A stretch of 64,000 nt of DNA, taken from positions 744,001 to 808,000 of the forward strand of contig JAMXDE010000022.1 in assembly GCA_026770025.1 (NCBI GenBank). Direction: 5' to 3'. Shown in pieces: positions 18,614 through 29,700 of the stretch (the stretch's first letter is position 1; every line of letters starts with the position of its first letter). Source of the stretch: Craspedostauros australis (Eukaryota > Bacillariophyta > Bacillariophyceae > Mastogloiales > Achnanthaceae). A program made the translations under genes and the position numbers. The notes below the pieces were generated by a model that worked only from the letters and a program-made list of their open reading frames with translations, was not told where the DNA came from and made no database searches.

Positions 18614-21516
18614 TCGAATCAATGACGGCCGCGTACCACGCAGTATGCTTAACGTACGCATCGTGGGCGTGGGAGAGACTAATATATAATATATGCGAGT
18701 ACGAACGAGTGCCTACAAGTACACCAGTCTTGTAATCGTACGGAGATGGCGCCGCTCCATAACTGTGAACCGCATAGGTCTATGCATGAATACATCCACG
18801 CATCCATGCCTGTTTGGATGGACGCATGATGCGTGGTTGGATGAATGAACAGCGGACTGAACTGATGCGTGGCTCTTGGGTATTGCATGTCTGCATTTGT
18901 GGATCATTGTCATACTCAGAATAGTATGGTACAAAAAATGCATTCGCAAACGAGAGAACAGTGGCTCCGTGATCTATTTGCTCACAGCGGACGACGACCA
19001 ACGCAGTGCTCTGATGCATCTGGACCAAGATGACGAGAGCGTATCGACTTCAATAATACTCAACGAGGGCCACGGAAACATGATTCTAACTCCCTGCGCG
19101 TGGCAGTTTTCGCAGTCCACTCCGCGTTGCGTACAACCAGCACTCTCGAGTCGAACATTTCCTCTTGCGGGCCATTGAAGATGGCCAGGGATCAAGTCGA
19201 TGCACCTCAGTCGAAGGGTTGTTTGATTGTTCGTCCCATACTCGTATACTAGAGATCCCAAGACTCACACGCTACCCATGCACTCACATGTGTTCATGCC
19301 ATACATACTCGTGCGAGCGAGAGTGCAATAATTCTCCTCCCATCTCGATGGGGCCGCCTTGGTCCTTGCTCATTTGCATCCCTGAATTGAGGTGGGGTCG
19401 GGTCGGATTGGAGAGGAAGGGACGAGCTTCGCAGGACTGGCTGAAATGATGTCAGGGACACCCTCATTTATCTCTAGATTAGATTCAGCACTGTACATGA
19501 AAGTATGTCGACAGACGGAGTACGGACGGACTGTTCGTATGTCGTTTATATCATGATCATCGAAGCGCAAAGAACACACAATACCCTCTCCCCAAGACTA
19601 AAGTTCGCCGAAAATGACTGGTTGGCGCCCTTCCTTGGGGATAACGTAATCCAACGTCATGCTTGTCACGGCGTTGACATCACCCACGTCATTTCTATTT
19701 CCGAAACAGAAGGCGATGCCGGCTCCTCGTCCACATGGATGTCAGAATTGCCGCAAGTCCGCCCAGCTTCTCTGTGTCCACAGAAATCAGCGAAAGCGGA
19801 TGGAAACCATCATTCGTGGCCGGCCACGCTGGGTGTGGCACAATCGCAGTACTATTCGCACCGGCGCTCTGTTGTCATCCCGAAAAGCGCCAGGAACTCC
19901 AACCAGTAACCGTCCACAACGGTAAGTTTTTTGACGCTTTCACTCCGCATCGCCTTTCGCCACGCGGTTCGGTGGCACTAGCTTCGCGCGGGAATTCTAA
20001 TCCCAGGAATAGAACGTGGGACAGTTCGCACAAAGGTGACTCTCTTCGACTAAAGAGTTAGCAATGAATTCTGGCGAATAGAGCACATACCTGCGGAGTC
20101 CTTTCCTCTGCTTTATCGCGCTGGTGCTCGATTGGATTTGTTGTGGTGTGCATCTTCGCCCTGTCACGTTCGGAACTGCTTCCATTGACCGGTTGGCGTG
20201 ATTCAGTTTTGGCTCCTTTGTCTCCTCATCTCTTTGTCGAGCTGCGCTGGTCTGCTCCTCCCAATAGAACTGCTTGAGCTTCTTGAAGAGTGCCCAATCC
20301 TTTTAGCACTTCGTCAGGTCATGCCACTGCCGCGCATTTCGGTGATTCTGGCTGTTGCTGTGCCTTCTTGGACTCTGCCCCTGTCGATGCGGTGTGATCG
20401 ATTGATTGGTCCGTGGGTGGTGCTACCATGGTGGGGGGTGCCATTGGTGTCATTGTTTCTGTCTCGTGCGCACGGCACAAATCCATTGGAGTGTGTCTGC
20501 GCTCTTCAACACCTCAGATGACGGCGATCCCATCATCTGACGAAAACTACAAAGAAGTCCACGGAATGGACGAATCGGAACAACGCACAACGCAGCATGT
20601 GTGGAGGGTCTCGCAATCACGATGCGATGGATGTGGTCGGAATTGATTGGCGGAGGCGCTGTCTCAGTTTCGGTCCATCCGTCACAAATTGTGACACCTG
20701 TTGACACTGGTTGTCAATCAACACCCACAAGAACATGGCAGGCGGCAACTTCGTCTGTCCGTGCGTGTGTAGTTCGCAAGCTGGGAGCCATCATCCTCAC
20801 TTGTTGCCGAACAATCCACGGATCAACCAGCTCCTGCTTGGAAGTCCGTTTCCGAGGTGATGTTCCCCACTCCACTCCATCGCCTCCTTTGTCGGTTGGA
20901 AGACAAAGGAAGACAAAGCTCAGCGCGACACTGGTTGTGTACGATAACCCCCTATTATATGCGGGCTGGATAGAGCGCGCCTGCCAGGAGTCGTATGTTG
21001 GCTCCTCACCTCCTCGCCCTGATCTGCAAGACCAGAGAGGGACGCAAGTGTGTTGGAAGTACCTTGAACCGATTCCTCCACGTTAGTGTCGCCTTCATCG
21101 ACCCATCCATGGACCATGGCTACGCAGGAATAACTGGAGAGAATTGCTCGATCCAGCTGATGGCTGCGTTGTATCTTCATTGGTTGTGTTGCAACGTGCT
21201 TGTCCAGCCACTCGCACGGGTGCGGCACGATCAGAACACTGAATCTCGTCTACCAATGCATACAGGGGAGAGTACGGCGTGATGTTGTACTTAGATTGGT
21301 ACGGTACGATTATGGTATTATATTATAGTTGCTTGAATTACATCCACAGATTGCTTCTTTTGCTGCTGCTGTTGTTCTTGCTTGATGTGTTATATGATAG
21401 TGTGGACCACGGTTGTTGCATGTGGTTGGATTCATAACTTGACATGGTTTTGCCAAAGCAGAGCAGCGAAAGAAGCAACCGATAACGCGCCAACGAAGTG
21501 TTGGTGGGAGCAAACA
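18614..21516. other. intergenic; one candidate orphan exon
   Basis: No recognisable gene in nearly 3 kb. The only stretch with exon-like features is 19716-19921 on the plus strand. It begins with ATG, reads as a basic sequence with Cys residues (GCQNCRKSAQLLCVHRNQ) and ends at a good GTAAGT donor at 19922. No matching downstream exon could be identified. A short minus-strand frame near 20315-20485 (TMVAPPTDQSIDHTASTGAE) is also coding-like but under 70 residues. Confidence 0.3.
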
Positions 21517-21791
21517 TCATTTGCATTTCTTGTCATAACATGGTTGACACATAAACAGTGAGTAACACTTTGGACATTGTCGCTCTGAAAGACGGTTCGG
21601 GGTCGCGGCGTCGATGTGAAGGTGATGCACACCACGCTCCTGCACAACTCGTCGGAGTACGAAGCTGCGACACTGCGATACACACACATAGTTTTGATGT
21701 GATCGGAGGTTGTTGCTCACACAAATGAGCAGTCTCGATCCAATGCGATGCAAAACATCGCAATCCACTTGGGAGCGTTGACAGCCCAAAC
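21517..21791 (-). other. candidate 3' exon with CxxC motifs
   Basis: If the 41-nt intron proposed at 21792-21832 is real, this segment encodes the C-terminal 91 residues of the Q-rich protein. It contains Cys pairs spaced like a small zinc-binding site: a C-x3-C, an H-x-H, and finally C-x2-C-x6-C-x2-C-x4-C before the stop. Without that intron it is an open frame of unknown status. Confidence 0.3.
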
Positions 21792-21803
21792 CTTCGATCC
21801 TCC

Positions 21804-22928
21804 TCAGTCTTCGATGATTGGAAGGAAAACACCCGATGGCAGGGACGCCATGGAATGGACGCAGTTCCGTTCGTTGATTCCGGCTCTGAACGCAGTGGTC
21901 ATTCCATCGTGGGGTGATGGGAGCGATGGGAGGGCGCAGATGTCGTTGTCCATGAAACAGTCGATGGAGGCGCCGTGGCCAACGAAGAAGCCGGTGCGTT
22001 CGTGCATGAAGGTAGGCGCTGAAGACTGGTTTGGCCACGGCAACGATGATGACGCTGTCTGCGTTCTGGGTGGCATGTTTGTGCATCGGGGACGCAAGTT
22101 GGGACGTGGAGGAGAGTCCGTGATTTGGCCGTATGCGCGAATCTGCCCGTGCTGTTGCTGCTGGTAGTGGCGGAGATAATGGAGGTTGAGCTCCTGCTCG
22201 GCCTGGAATAGGGACCTTGGCGATGACGCGGGTGAGGTGGGCATTCCCCGGAGTATGGATGCGTGCTGCTGCTGCTGCTGGAACGGATCTTCTTGGGTTA
22301 ACTGAAGATCAGCATGGTGCGCGGAGTGTGTTGGTCGTGGTGTGATGCGGAAGCTGTAATTGTGATTGTGATTGTAGTTGTAGTTGTGACCGTGACCGTA
22401 GCTGTTGTCGTTGTTGTTAGCAATCGCGGGATGCTGTGATTCCATTGCTGATGCTGTTGGAGGTGCAGAAGTAGTTGGGGATTGGTCGGGCGGCGCCGGG
22501 AGGAACGCAGCGGACGGAGTGAAGGCATCACTTGTGTTTCCATTCTCAGTTCTTACCGACAGACCTGAGCCATCATGGAGCGGTATCATGCCCCGCTGCT
22601 GTTGTTGCTGCTGCTGCTGTGTGTGGATTGGACTGCGATGAGCCATGGTTGGTGTTCCGAATTGTTGTTGTTGCTGCTGCTGTTGCTGTTGTGCTATGTT
22701 GGTTGCTGTGATTGTGAACGACCTTGGCGAGAGAGCATGTGATGGGAACTGTACCATGGTTCCGATTGCGAGGACGATGGTGGCGATGTTATGATTGGTG
22801 TGAGTTTTTGGTTTCGGTTTCGTTTTCTCCTGTTGCCTTGTTGTTTGTGATAACGTTTGTGCGTGTTCTTCGAGGAAGTATGAGCGTTGGAATTGCGATT
22901 GTGATTGTGCACATGTGATTGTGCACAT
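21804..22928 (-). CDS. Q/N/H-rich low-complexity protein of unknown function
   Basis: I do not recognise this gene. From the first in-frame ATG (22926-22928) it encodes 374 residues; an ATG 57 codons later (MVQFPSHALSPRSF) is an equally plausible start. Two polyglutamine runs near the N-terminus are followed by a Tyr/His/Asn repeat (GHGHNYNYNHNHNYSF) and Pro/Ser-rich sequence. Such composition is typical of transcriptional co-regulators or RNP proteins but is not proof. The frame ends at TGA 21804, yet a different frame continues with a Cys-rich stretch (RQCPKCYSLFMCQPC) to a stop at 21517. A 41-nt GT-AG segment (21792-21832) would fuse the two in phase. Whether the true C-terminus is IIED or this Cys-rich tail is open. 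Confidence 0.5.
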   Translation of the reverse strand: MCTITCAQSQSQFQRSYFLEEHAQTLSQTTRQQEKTKPKPKTHTNHNIATIVLAIGTMVQFPSHALSPRSFTITATNIAQQQQQQQQQQFGTPTMAHRSPIHTQQQQQQQQRGMIPLHDGSGLSVRTENGNTSDAFTPSAAFLPAPPDQSPTTSAPPTASAMESQHPAIANNNDNSYGHGHNYNYNHNHNYSFRITPRPTHSAHHADLQLTQEDPFQQQQQHASILRGMPTSPASSPRSLFQAEQELNLHYLRHYQQQQHGQIRAYGQITDSPPRPNLRPRCTNMPPRTQTASSSLPWPNQSSAPTFMHERTGFFVGHGASIDCFMDNDICALPSLPSPHDGMTTAFRAGINERNCVHSMASLPSGVFLPIIED

Positions 22929-25023
22929 ATTTGTATGGGCTGAATGTCGCTTCCCGTGTTGTTCCACGTTGACGGCGACGACCCCGTGGATGATGGCAAA
23001 AATTGGGGGTTGTTTGGTGTGTGTTGGGGATTGCGAAGACAAAGCTCCTTCGCTGTCGCGCCGCAGAGTTTTTGGTCTATTGTGGTTATCGGCTCAGGCG
23101 CCCCAGCGCAGCAATGGCGTTCCTCAGCCTCCTGGTGGATTGGAGGTGTGTCACATAGACACGAGAAGGGGATGACTGCCGTGTGTTCCGTGTCTTGGGG
23201 AAGAATACCCGTTTCTTTGTTAAATCCTCCCCAGTGATGACTTCTCTGCTGCCACCCACATCACATCCTCTCTGGTGACGGTAGATGATCCGGAGTTCCG
23301 TTCGTTCGCATTCGTCGTTGGCGGCCCTTTTCTGACACGTTGATGGCAGAACCGTTAACGAGGTAACATAAAAGCAACCAAAGTGTTCCCCCTCTTCTTA
23401 ATAAGTCTAACGGTCGCGTATCACAATGCAAATATTATGAGAAGTGGTTGCAACATCGCGCAACCACCCAATTTTCTACATTCCGGAATGTGGGGATTGT
23501 TCGTGGTTATCCTGGGCGATTTTGTTCAGCCAGCGGATCACGAACGCCCTGTTCGTCATCATTCTGCCACCGCCGTCTCTGTCTGGCCACCACCAATGAC
23601 GAGAGCGGGAAGCTGCCACAGGGTGGCATGTCAGAAGAGTCACAGCAACATGCTCGTAATTGGAGCGCAGAGTACTCGTGCCATCCCCTGCTAAGTATAC
23701 TCCTCACCAAAGCGCCACGCCAGTGTCCCACTCGAATGCACGTGCTCGTGCGTTGCTTTGCAATTACGTGCATTCTTGTCCTCGCAATGCTATTCAAGCA
23801 GCGGCCTGGCGCTCTTCCGGTTTGGATGCTTCTGCTGCGTCCTCTGCCAACGCAGATCAGGATGGTACTTATGTGCCATACTCACAGGTATGCCTGCTCT
23901 CCGGTCGAGTCGCAATAGCTGACTCGTGTGTATGCATCTGTGAGATGCAAATGATGCAAACATCAGGCATGCCAATCACCTGACCTGGGCTATGCTCTTT
24001 ACCGACTCTGCTCGTGCATCATGTTTTGAATCCGGACATTTCGCACCATCAAATCGCAACAGACGTGATTGAGATGCCTCTCCACATCAAAGGGAATTTT
24101 GAATCCGATTAAACATCGACATCCCAAGACAGCACGGACACCAAGATGGCATTGGGTTTCGCGGTTCTCTGCTCTTTCTTTCATGCGCTGCGCTGGATGC
24201 CGATAATGCAACAATCGACATTCCGGTACGTCCAAAGGGTTCACTGGATGCCTCTTCGTGTACGTCATACTCGGAGGTATGTGCTTGCGAGCAGCACGGG
24301 ATGCTGCCATGGTTCGTCCCAGTGTCAGCATGGTGACGTAGAATACCTGTGCTCCACTCGTCATTGACTGTGAAGCTTCTCCCTCGACGTCAACAAGGAT
24401 GCAAGATGTTCCGTCATCGGTGACTTCCGAGCTATTGCCACGAATTGCTCTTCAGGTGTACGTGCATCCCTCTCCCATGTGGTTCGTATGGTATCATTAC
24501 AATTCGCACGGTCCACCCGATGTTTGTGCAATTGTGCTCGAATTGTACCTCGAACGTAATGTACTCGGATTGATAGCGGGCGGGAGTATTTGCGTCTTCA
24601 TGTCGAGCAAAAGAGAGCGAGAGAGAATTCCATCAGGCAGATAACGCACAACTGTTCTGAGTGACCTTCATTTTTTGTCGTCAGGTACCATGCTCGTAGA
24701 GGAAGTACAATGGCTGTCATAATCGTGCAATGGATGCAAGCCTCATCACGATGATTCGGCAGCATTCGTCTACGGATACTCGGGGCATGTTGATACTCTT
24801 TCGAGGTCACCTTTACCTGGAAAGAAGAGGGAGAGTGAGAGCAACGGCAGATCCTCATGTTCGATGTTCCATGTTCCATGTCCCATGTTCCATGTCCCGT
24901 CAATCATTCTCTCCTCTCGTGCCTCGTGTCTGGTTGTTTGAGGTGATATTCTCAATGGCGCAGGACAGCTGAACCCAGGCAATCCAACGCCTCTCGTCTC
25001 CCACCTCCCTCACCCTCACATAC
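22929..25023. other. intergenic, no gene seen
   Basis: Overlapping open frames on both strands lack domain features. A short tandem of tgttccatgtcccatgttcc type (about 24856-24900) is the only repeat noted. Confidence 0.5.
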
Positions 25024-26439
25024 TCACAATGGATTCGCAACCTCCATGCCTCCAGCTTTCATGGCCTCCATCGTCGTGTCCCAAGCATCATACAAACCCG
25101 GCGTGAAAGCGAAACTATCTTTCAGGATGTGCCACAACGTGAAGGAATCCTCTTCGAAAATGTGTGCCGCTCTGCGCCCGTGCTCATTGTCATGATCATC
25201 GCGAATCGGTGCAATGGAAAGCAGATCCACGGTCATGGCGCTGTTCCACGGCGCGGCATCCATGGAATCTGCAGACAACCCCATCATGAGTGGCAACGGT
25301 GGCGCGTGCGCTGAGGATGTCTGTCGCAACCACGACGCCGAAGTGGACTCGATGAGATGCGCCAATTCGGCAACGTCGACGCGCTTGCGCTGGACGTTGT
25401 CTTGCGTGCTTGCGGACGACGTTGCTTGCGCCAACTCGCGCATCTCCATCCACAGCATGGGAACAAGGAAGCAGTTGGGATTCCAGCGTTGCGCTCCTCC
25501 CTTCGCATCGTCGATGACGGCCGGCCGAGGATGTTGCGCGGTCGTCTCGTTTTCTGTTGTCGAATCGGTGGAGTGATCAGCGCCGACCTCGCCGAATAGC
25601 CATGCCGCGGGCTGTTGCAAACCATCGGCAGAAGGAGCACGACGCGCCACGAACGATCGCATCGCCGCCAAAGGCAATTGGGAGTCTCCGCTTTCTGCAA
25701 CAGTCGGACCGTTATCCCGCGACTGCGATTGCAAGATGGAAGAGATCGTGCAGATCATCTGCCGGCATAAATCGTCATGCCGGTTGAGTAGCGCCATCAG
25801 CAGTAGCGTGCATTCCAGTGCCCCCGGCCATGTGGGATCTCGTGCCACGATGTCGTAATACGCCAGGAGAGCAGCTCTGTATATCGTGTAGCCGCGCTCC
25901 ACCGTGTCGGTGGACCTATGTGCCATCTGAAGTATGACGTGCGCCATTTCATGCTGCCTTGCCAGATACACCACCGTGTCGCGCTCTGGATGCGACGTGG
26001 AACATGCGCCGTTCCTCTGATGAAGCTTAGCTTGCCCCTCCTCCTCTTCGATCACGGATTCCGAAAACTCGGATCGCAACGCAGCGATCCTTCGGCAAAA
26101 CAGTTTGTGCAACTTGAAGTTATCTTTTTGGCATGCTCTGGAGCAGTAGAACACGATCTTGCATCTGGAACAGCGCGACATGGTCTTGCGAGGTGTTGTT
26201 GTTGCATTCTGTGCTATGCAGCCCGCAGCCATGACGATGCCGCCATCCTCCCCATCGCGAGACCGGGATGCGTCGGCGGATGATGGGGAAGCAGTTGGAA
26301 CATCGTCACTGCCATCGTCATCCTGATCTGCGTCCGATGATTCTCGGCAGTGGACGCAGTAGACCGTTCCTGCTTCTCCGAGACGCTCTTCCAGACTCTG
26401 CTGCGGCGCCACTGACGATGACTGCGATAATGGTTCCAT
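25024..26439 (-). CDS. MYND-type zinc finger protein with an expanded loop
   Basis: A 471-residue frame with ATG at 26437-26439. It has the ligand series of a MYND finger: Cys28 and Cys31 (VYCVHC), Cys90 and Cys93 (SRCSRC), Cys99 and Cys103 (FYCSRAC), His111 and Cys115 (LHKLFC). MYND fingers bind proline-rich peptides and act in protein recruitment. Unusually, 58 residues of Asp/Ser-rich sequence separate the first and second Cys pairs, where the family normally has about 7 to 11. The rest (130-471) is mostly helical without a SET domain. A segment of the type YRAALLAYYDIVARDPTWPG suggests TPR-like helices, as seen in other algal MYND proteins. The stop overlaps a GTGAGT sequence (TTG TGA GTA), so a further 3' exon is possible. 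The gene is 329 bp downstream of the next minus-strand gene. Confidence 0.8.
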   Translation of the reverse strand: MEPLSQSSSVAPQQSLEERLGEAGTVYCVHCRESSDADQDDDGSDDVPTASPSSADASRSRDGEDGGIVMAAGCIAQNATTTPRKTMSRCSRCKIVFYCSRACQKDNFKLHKLFCRRIAALRSEFSESVIEEEEGQAKLHQRNGACSTSHPERDTVVYLARQHEMAHVILQMAHRSTDTVERGYTIYRAALLAYYDIVARDPTWPGALECTLLLMALLNRHDDLCRQMICTISSILQSQSRDNGPTVAESGDSQLPLAAMRSFVARRAPSADGLQQPAAWLFGEVGADHSTDSTTENETTAQHPRPAVIDDAKGGAQRWNPNCFLVPMLWMEMRELAQATSSASTQDNVQRKRVDVAELAHLIESTSASWLRQTSSAHAPPLPLMMGLSADSMDAAPWNSAMTVDLLSIAPIRDDHDNEHGRRAAHIFEEDSFTLWHILKDSFAFTPGLYDAWDTTMEAMKAGGMEVANPL

Positions 26440-26768
26440 GATGATGCACGGGAAGGTTTGGATTCAACGGCGGACAGCAGGATGAGGTCGCGATTGTTGT
26501 GGTGGCTGTGGACCGTTGGTGTGGTTGAGTAGTCCGGAATTGTTTTCGAGAAACGTCTCGGTGGGAGTTTCGTTGATGGTTCTCTTTCTTCTTTCTGCTA
26601 GCAGCTGTCTATCTGTATGAAGCTAGATAATGTATGATCGTATTTTTGCGCGGACACACCAGGCAAGATACTCGCCACGATGCTGCAGCGCAGAGTTGGG
26701 TTCATCTGGTCAACTCTGCATACTCTATTGACATTGGATTGAACAAGGAAGCTACTGCAGATTGATCT
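26440..26768. other. short intergenic spacer between two minus-strand genes
   Basis: It holds the putative 5' region of the MYND gene and the 3' end of the PDZ gene. No motif stands out. Confidence 0.5.
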
Positions 26769-29700
26769 CTACACCCCGAAGCGACCGATGCCTTCTTCCC
26801 GCTCGGCCTTGGAGGTGCGCCGACCTTCGTACGATCTGCGCCATTCCGACAGCTCCTCCACGTCGTGGATCACGTCCTTCGCATCCTCTGCCAATGCCCA
26901 GCCGTAGTCATGTCGGATCCAATGTTCCTCCAACGCATCGCGGAACTCCTCGACGACGCCGAACTTGCCATCGCGATCGGCATCGGCGGACCAATTCACG
27001 TGGTAGTCCTCCAACGTCAGCACGTCCATCTTGGTGTACCAATCATCCGTCAGCACCGGAATGCCCGTTCTCGTCACTTGCACGACTTGTGTCATCACCA
27101 GCGCCATCAATTCATCGTGCAGTTGTTGTGTTGACCGCAGCAACGCTGCCATCGAGATCATGTCTTGTGCCTCCTTTTCCGAGATGCTGGGTGGTGTGTC
27201 TGTTGCATTGACCGTGGTTGCATGTTGCACTGTTGTTGCATGCGCTTGAGTTTGCATTGGCATGATCGTACTGCTTGCAGATGTATTTGATGCTGTGATC
27301 GCGGTCTTGTCAACCATTGCAAGCGCAGTTGCAGTTGCGCCGTTCGCAGACAAGGAAAGAGATTCTAGCTTGTCTTTCAACTCATCCAGCTTGGGCACCG
27401 CCGTCCCATCAAATGCATGAAATTGCAGATCTTCAAAGGGGAGCGATCGTTGTGGTTGTCGGAGCAACGGCGTCCTCCTGGTTGCGTCCGCACTCGAAGC
27501 AGATGCTTCGGCATGGAAGAGCTCCCATCTCCATGCAATGTCATCGAAGGAAGGTTCTCGGTACACGTGTCCCCAACGCTTGCTGATGTACGTGATCAAG
27601 TGGATCATGTACTTCAACGAAATCCGCGGCCGTCGCTTTTGTTGTTGCTGCTGCGGATTTTCCACCTTTTGCTTCTTTGTCGGATTGTCCTTTCCCACAC
27701 AGCTGTTGTTGTTGGTGTTGTCAATGTTGTTTCTGTCGTTGTTCGTGTGATCACCGGCGAGCTTCCTTTTCCCAAGCGCCAGCAGCGGCACGTCCTCCTC
27801 TTCTTCCTCCACCTCATCATCGTCGTCCTCGTCATCATCAATACCTTCGTTGGATTCATTCGTGTTCTCCCCATTGTCGACTATCTTCTCTCTTTCATCG
27901 CCACGCACACCAGCTTGACCCGCACCGTCACCAATGCCATCGTTCAAACCATCCACCTCGCCGGCAGGACCCTGCGGCATTGTCTTCAGATCGTCTTCAT
28001 CCACCGGGAATTCACGTTGCAGATCCAGCATCGCGGACAGCAACATCGACGACAACGTTGGTGCGAACACTGCCATGCGACATTCCTTGACCTGGATCTC
28101 CTCCATGCGCGCAACGAACCTGACTTCCTGTTCTTGCAGGGCCTTCGTTCGCATCAATCGATCGAACCGTTCCTTGTACGCCGTTCCAACAGCACCAAGG
28201 CTCTTCACTTCGGCCTTGGTGAGCTTGGATTTGCTGGCTGCATGAGGGATGTTGAAGATGTCCATCAGTTCCTCCTTGGAGATGCGCTTCTTCAGATTGT
28301 CGTACAGCATGCATCTCTCATCATGGACGTAGCTGTGATCAAGCCGACCACATCGACAACCTTTGCTGGGTTGCGGTTTGTTGCGTAGCTCGTGTCGTCT
28401 GGCTTCGGAAAATGCAGCGACCCGATTGGCGCTTTGGGAAATGATAGCCGTTGCCCATTTTGACCAAGTTTCCTTGACGGACGTGGGATGGCGATTCAGC
28501 ATTCCGCATCTGCTAACGATCGTATTGAGGGATTCATCGTCAACCACATGGCCCAGCAATCGGCTGCTGTCAGACAGTGCTTGCATCATGCACGTTGCCA
28601 CCAGCGCCCGTTCCAGTGCTGAAAAGTCACCAGTCTGATACACCTTCGTGGGTGCTTTGATTGCAGCAACCGGTTGCAGCGCAGAGGGAATGAGTGTGGT
28701 TTGCTGCGTGGCTTGTGGCACGGACGGGACCGTCTTGGCGGGTGCGAGGTTGGACGATGGCGTTGACGAGGATAATGATGCTGCGGTCGGTTTCGGTGTT
28801 GACCGTGCCGTCGTGACTGGTCTTGGCCGCACTTGACGTGCGATCGTCAACGTCGCCTCGATCACCTGACTTCCTTCAGCAGCCTTGCAATGCTTGAACA
28901 AACCGATGGCATCGGCGAACCTTCTTCCGGCGACGTTTTGACCATCGACGGACAGGATGATGTCATTCGGTTGAAGAAGTGCGTCTTTGTGGACGGTTGC
29001 AGGATGTCGGGTGTTTTGTGTGCCGGTGTGGACCACCATCATTACGCCGAAGAAGACCCGCCGGCGACGAATGTTGCGCTTCGGTGTCGCAGCGGAGACT
29101 GACGTTGGTGCCACCGCTGGTGCTGTCACGAGCGTTGATGATTGAACATTCATGCCCACCTGCTCATCCAACCACGAGGGATCGACGAGCGCCGATTGCT
29201 GCTCATGCTTGATGTTGACACCGAACCCCTCATTTCCCGATGCCGGTTTGACGATCTTGATCGTGAACGGCAGCAGCTGATGCATTGTGGCGAACGGTGA
29301 TGGAGGCAGGTGCGGATTGGTGCAGAGGACAGATCGGAACTTGTCAGATGCAGAGATACTTGGCCGTGGCTTCGGTTTGCGCTGTGTTGGAATCTGCGCC
29401 GCAATTGGAAGGGGAGAAGCATGTGGCATAATCGGTACATGTACGTGGTTCGCATTGTTGGAGACCGGAACGTGCTGAAGCTGGGTATGTTCAAGTGGTG
29501 CAACCTTGTGATGATTGATGTGAGGGATGAATGGCTGGAGCATCGGGTTTTGTTGATGTTGGAAGTTCATCGTTCCGGCCTGGACAATTGGGTGTGGTGG
29601 TGCTGTTGCCTCCTGGTGGACTGCACCAGCTGAGGGATTCTGGCCGAGATGCGAAGCGAATTGAGCCTGCTGAATTGGAGCATGGTCAGTGCAATCGTAT

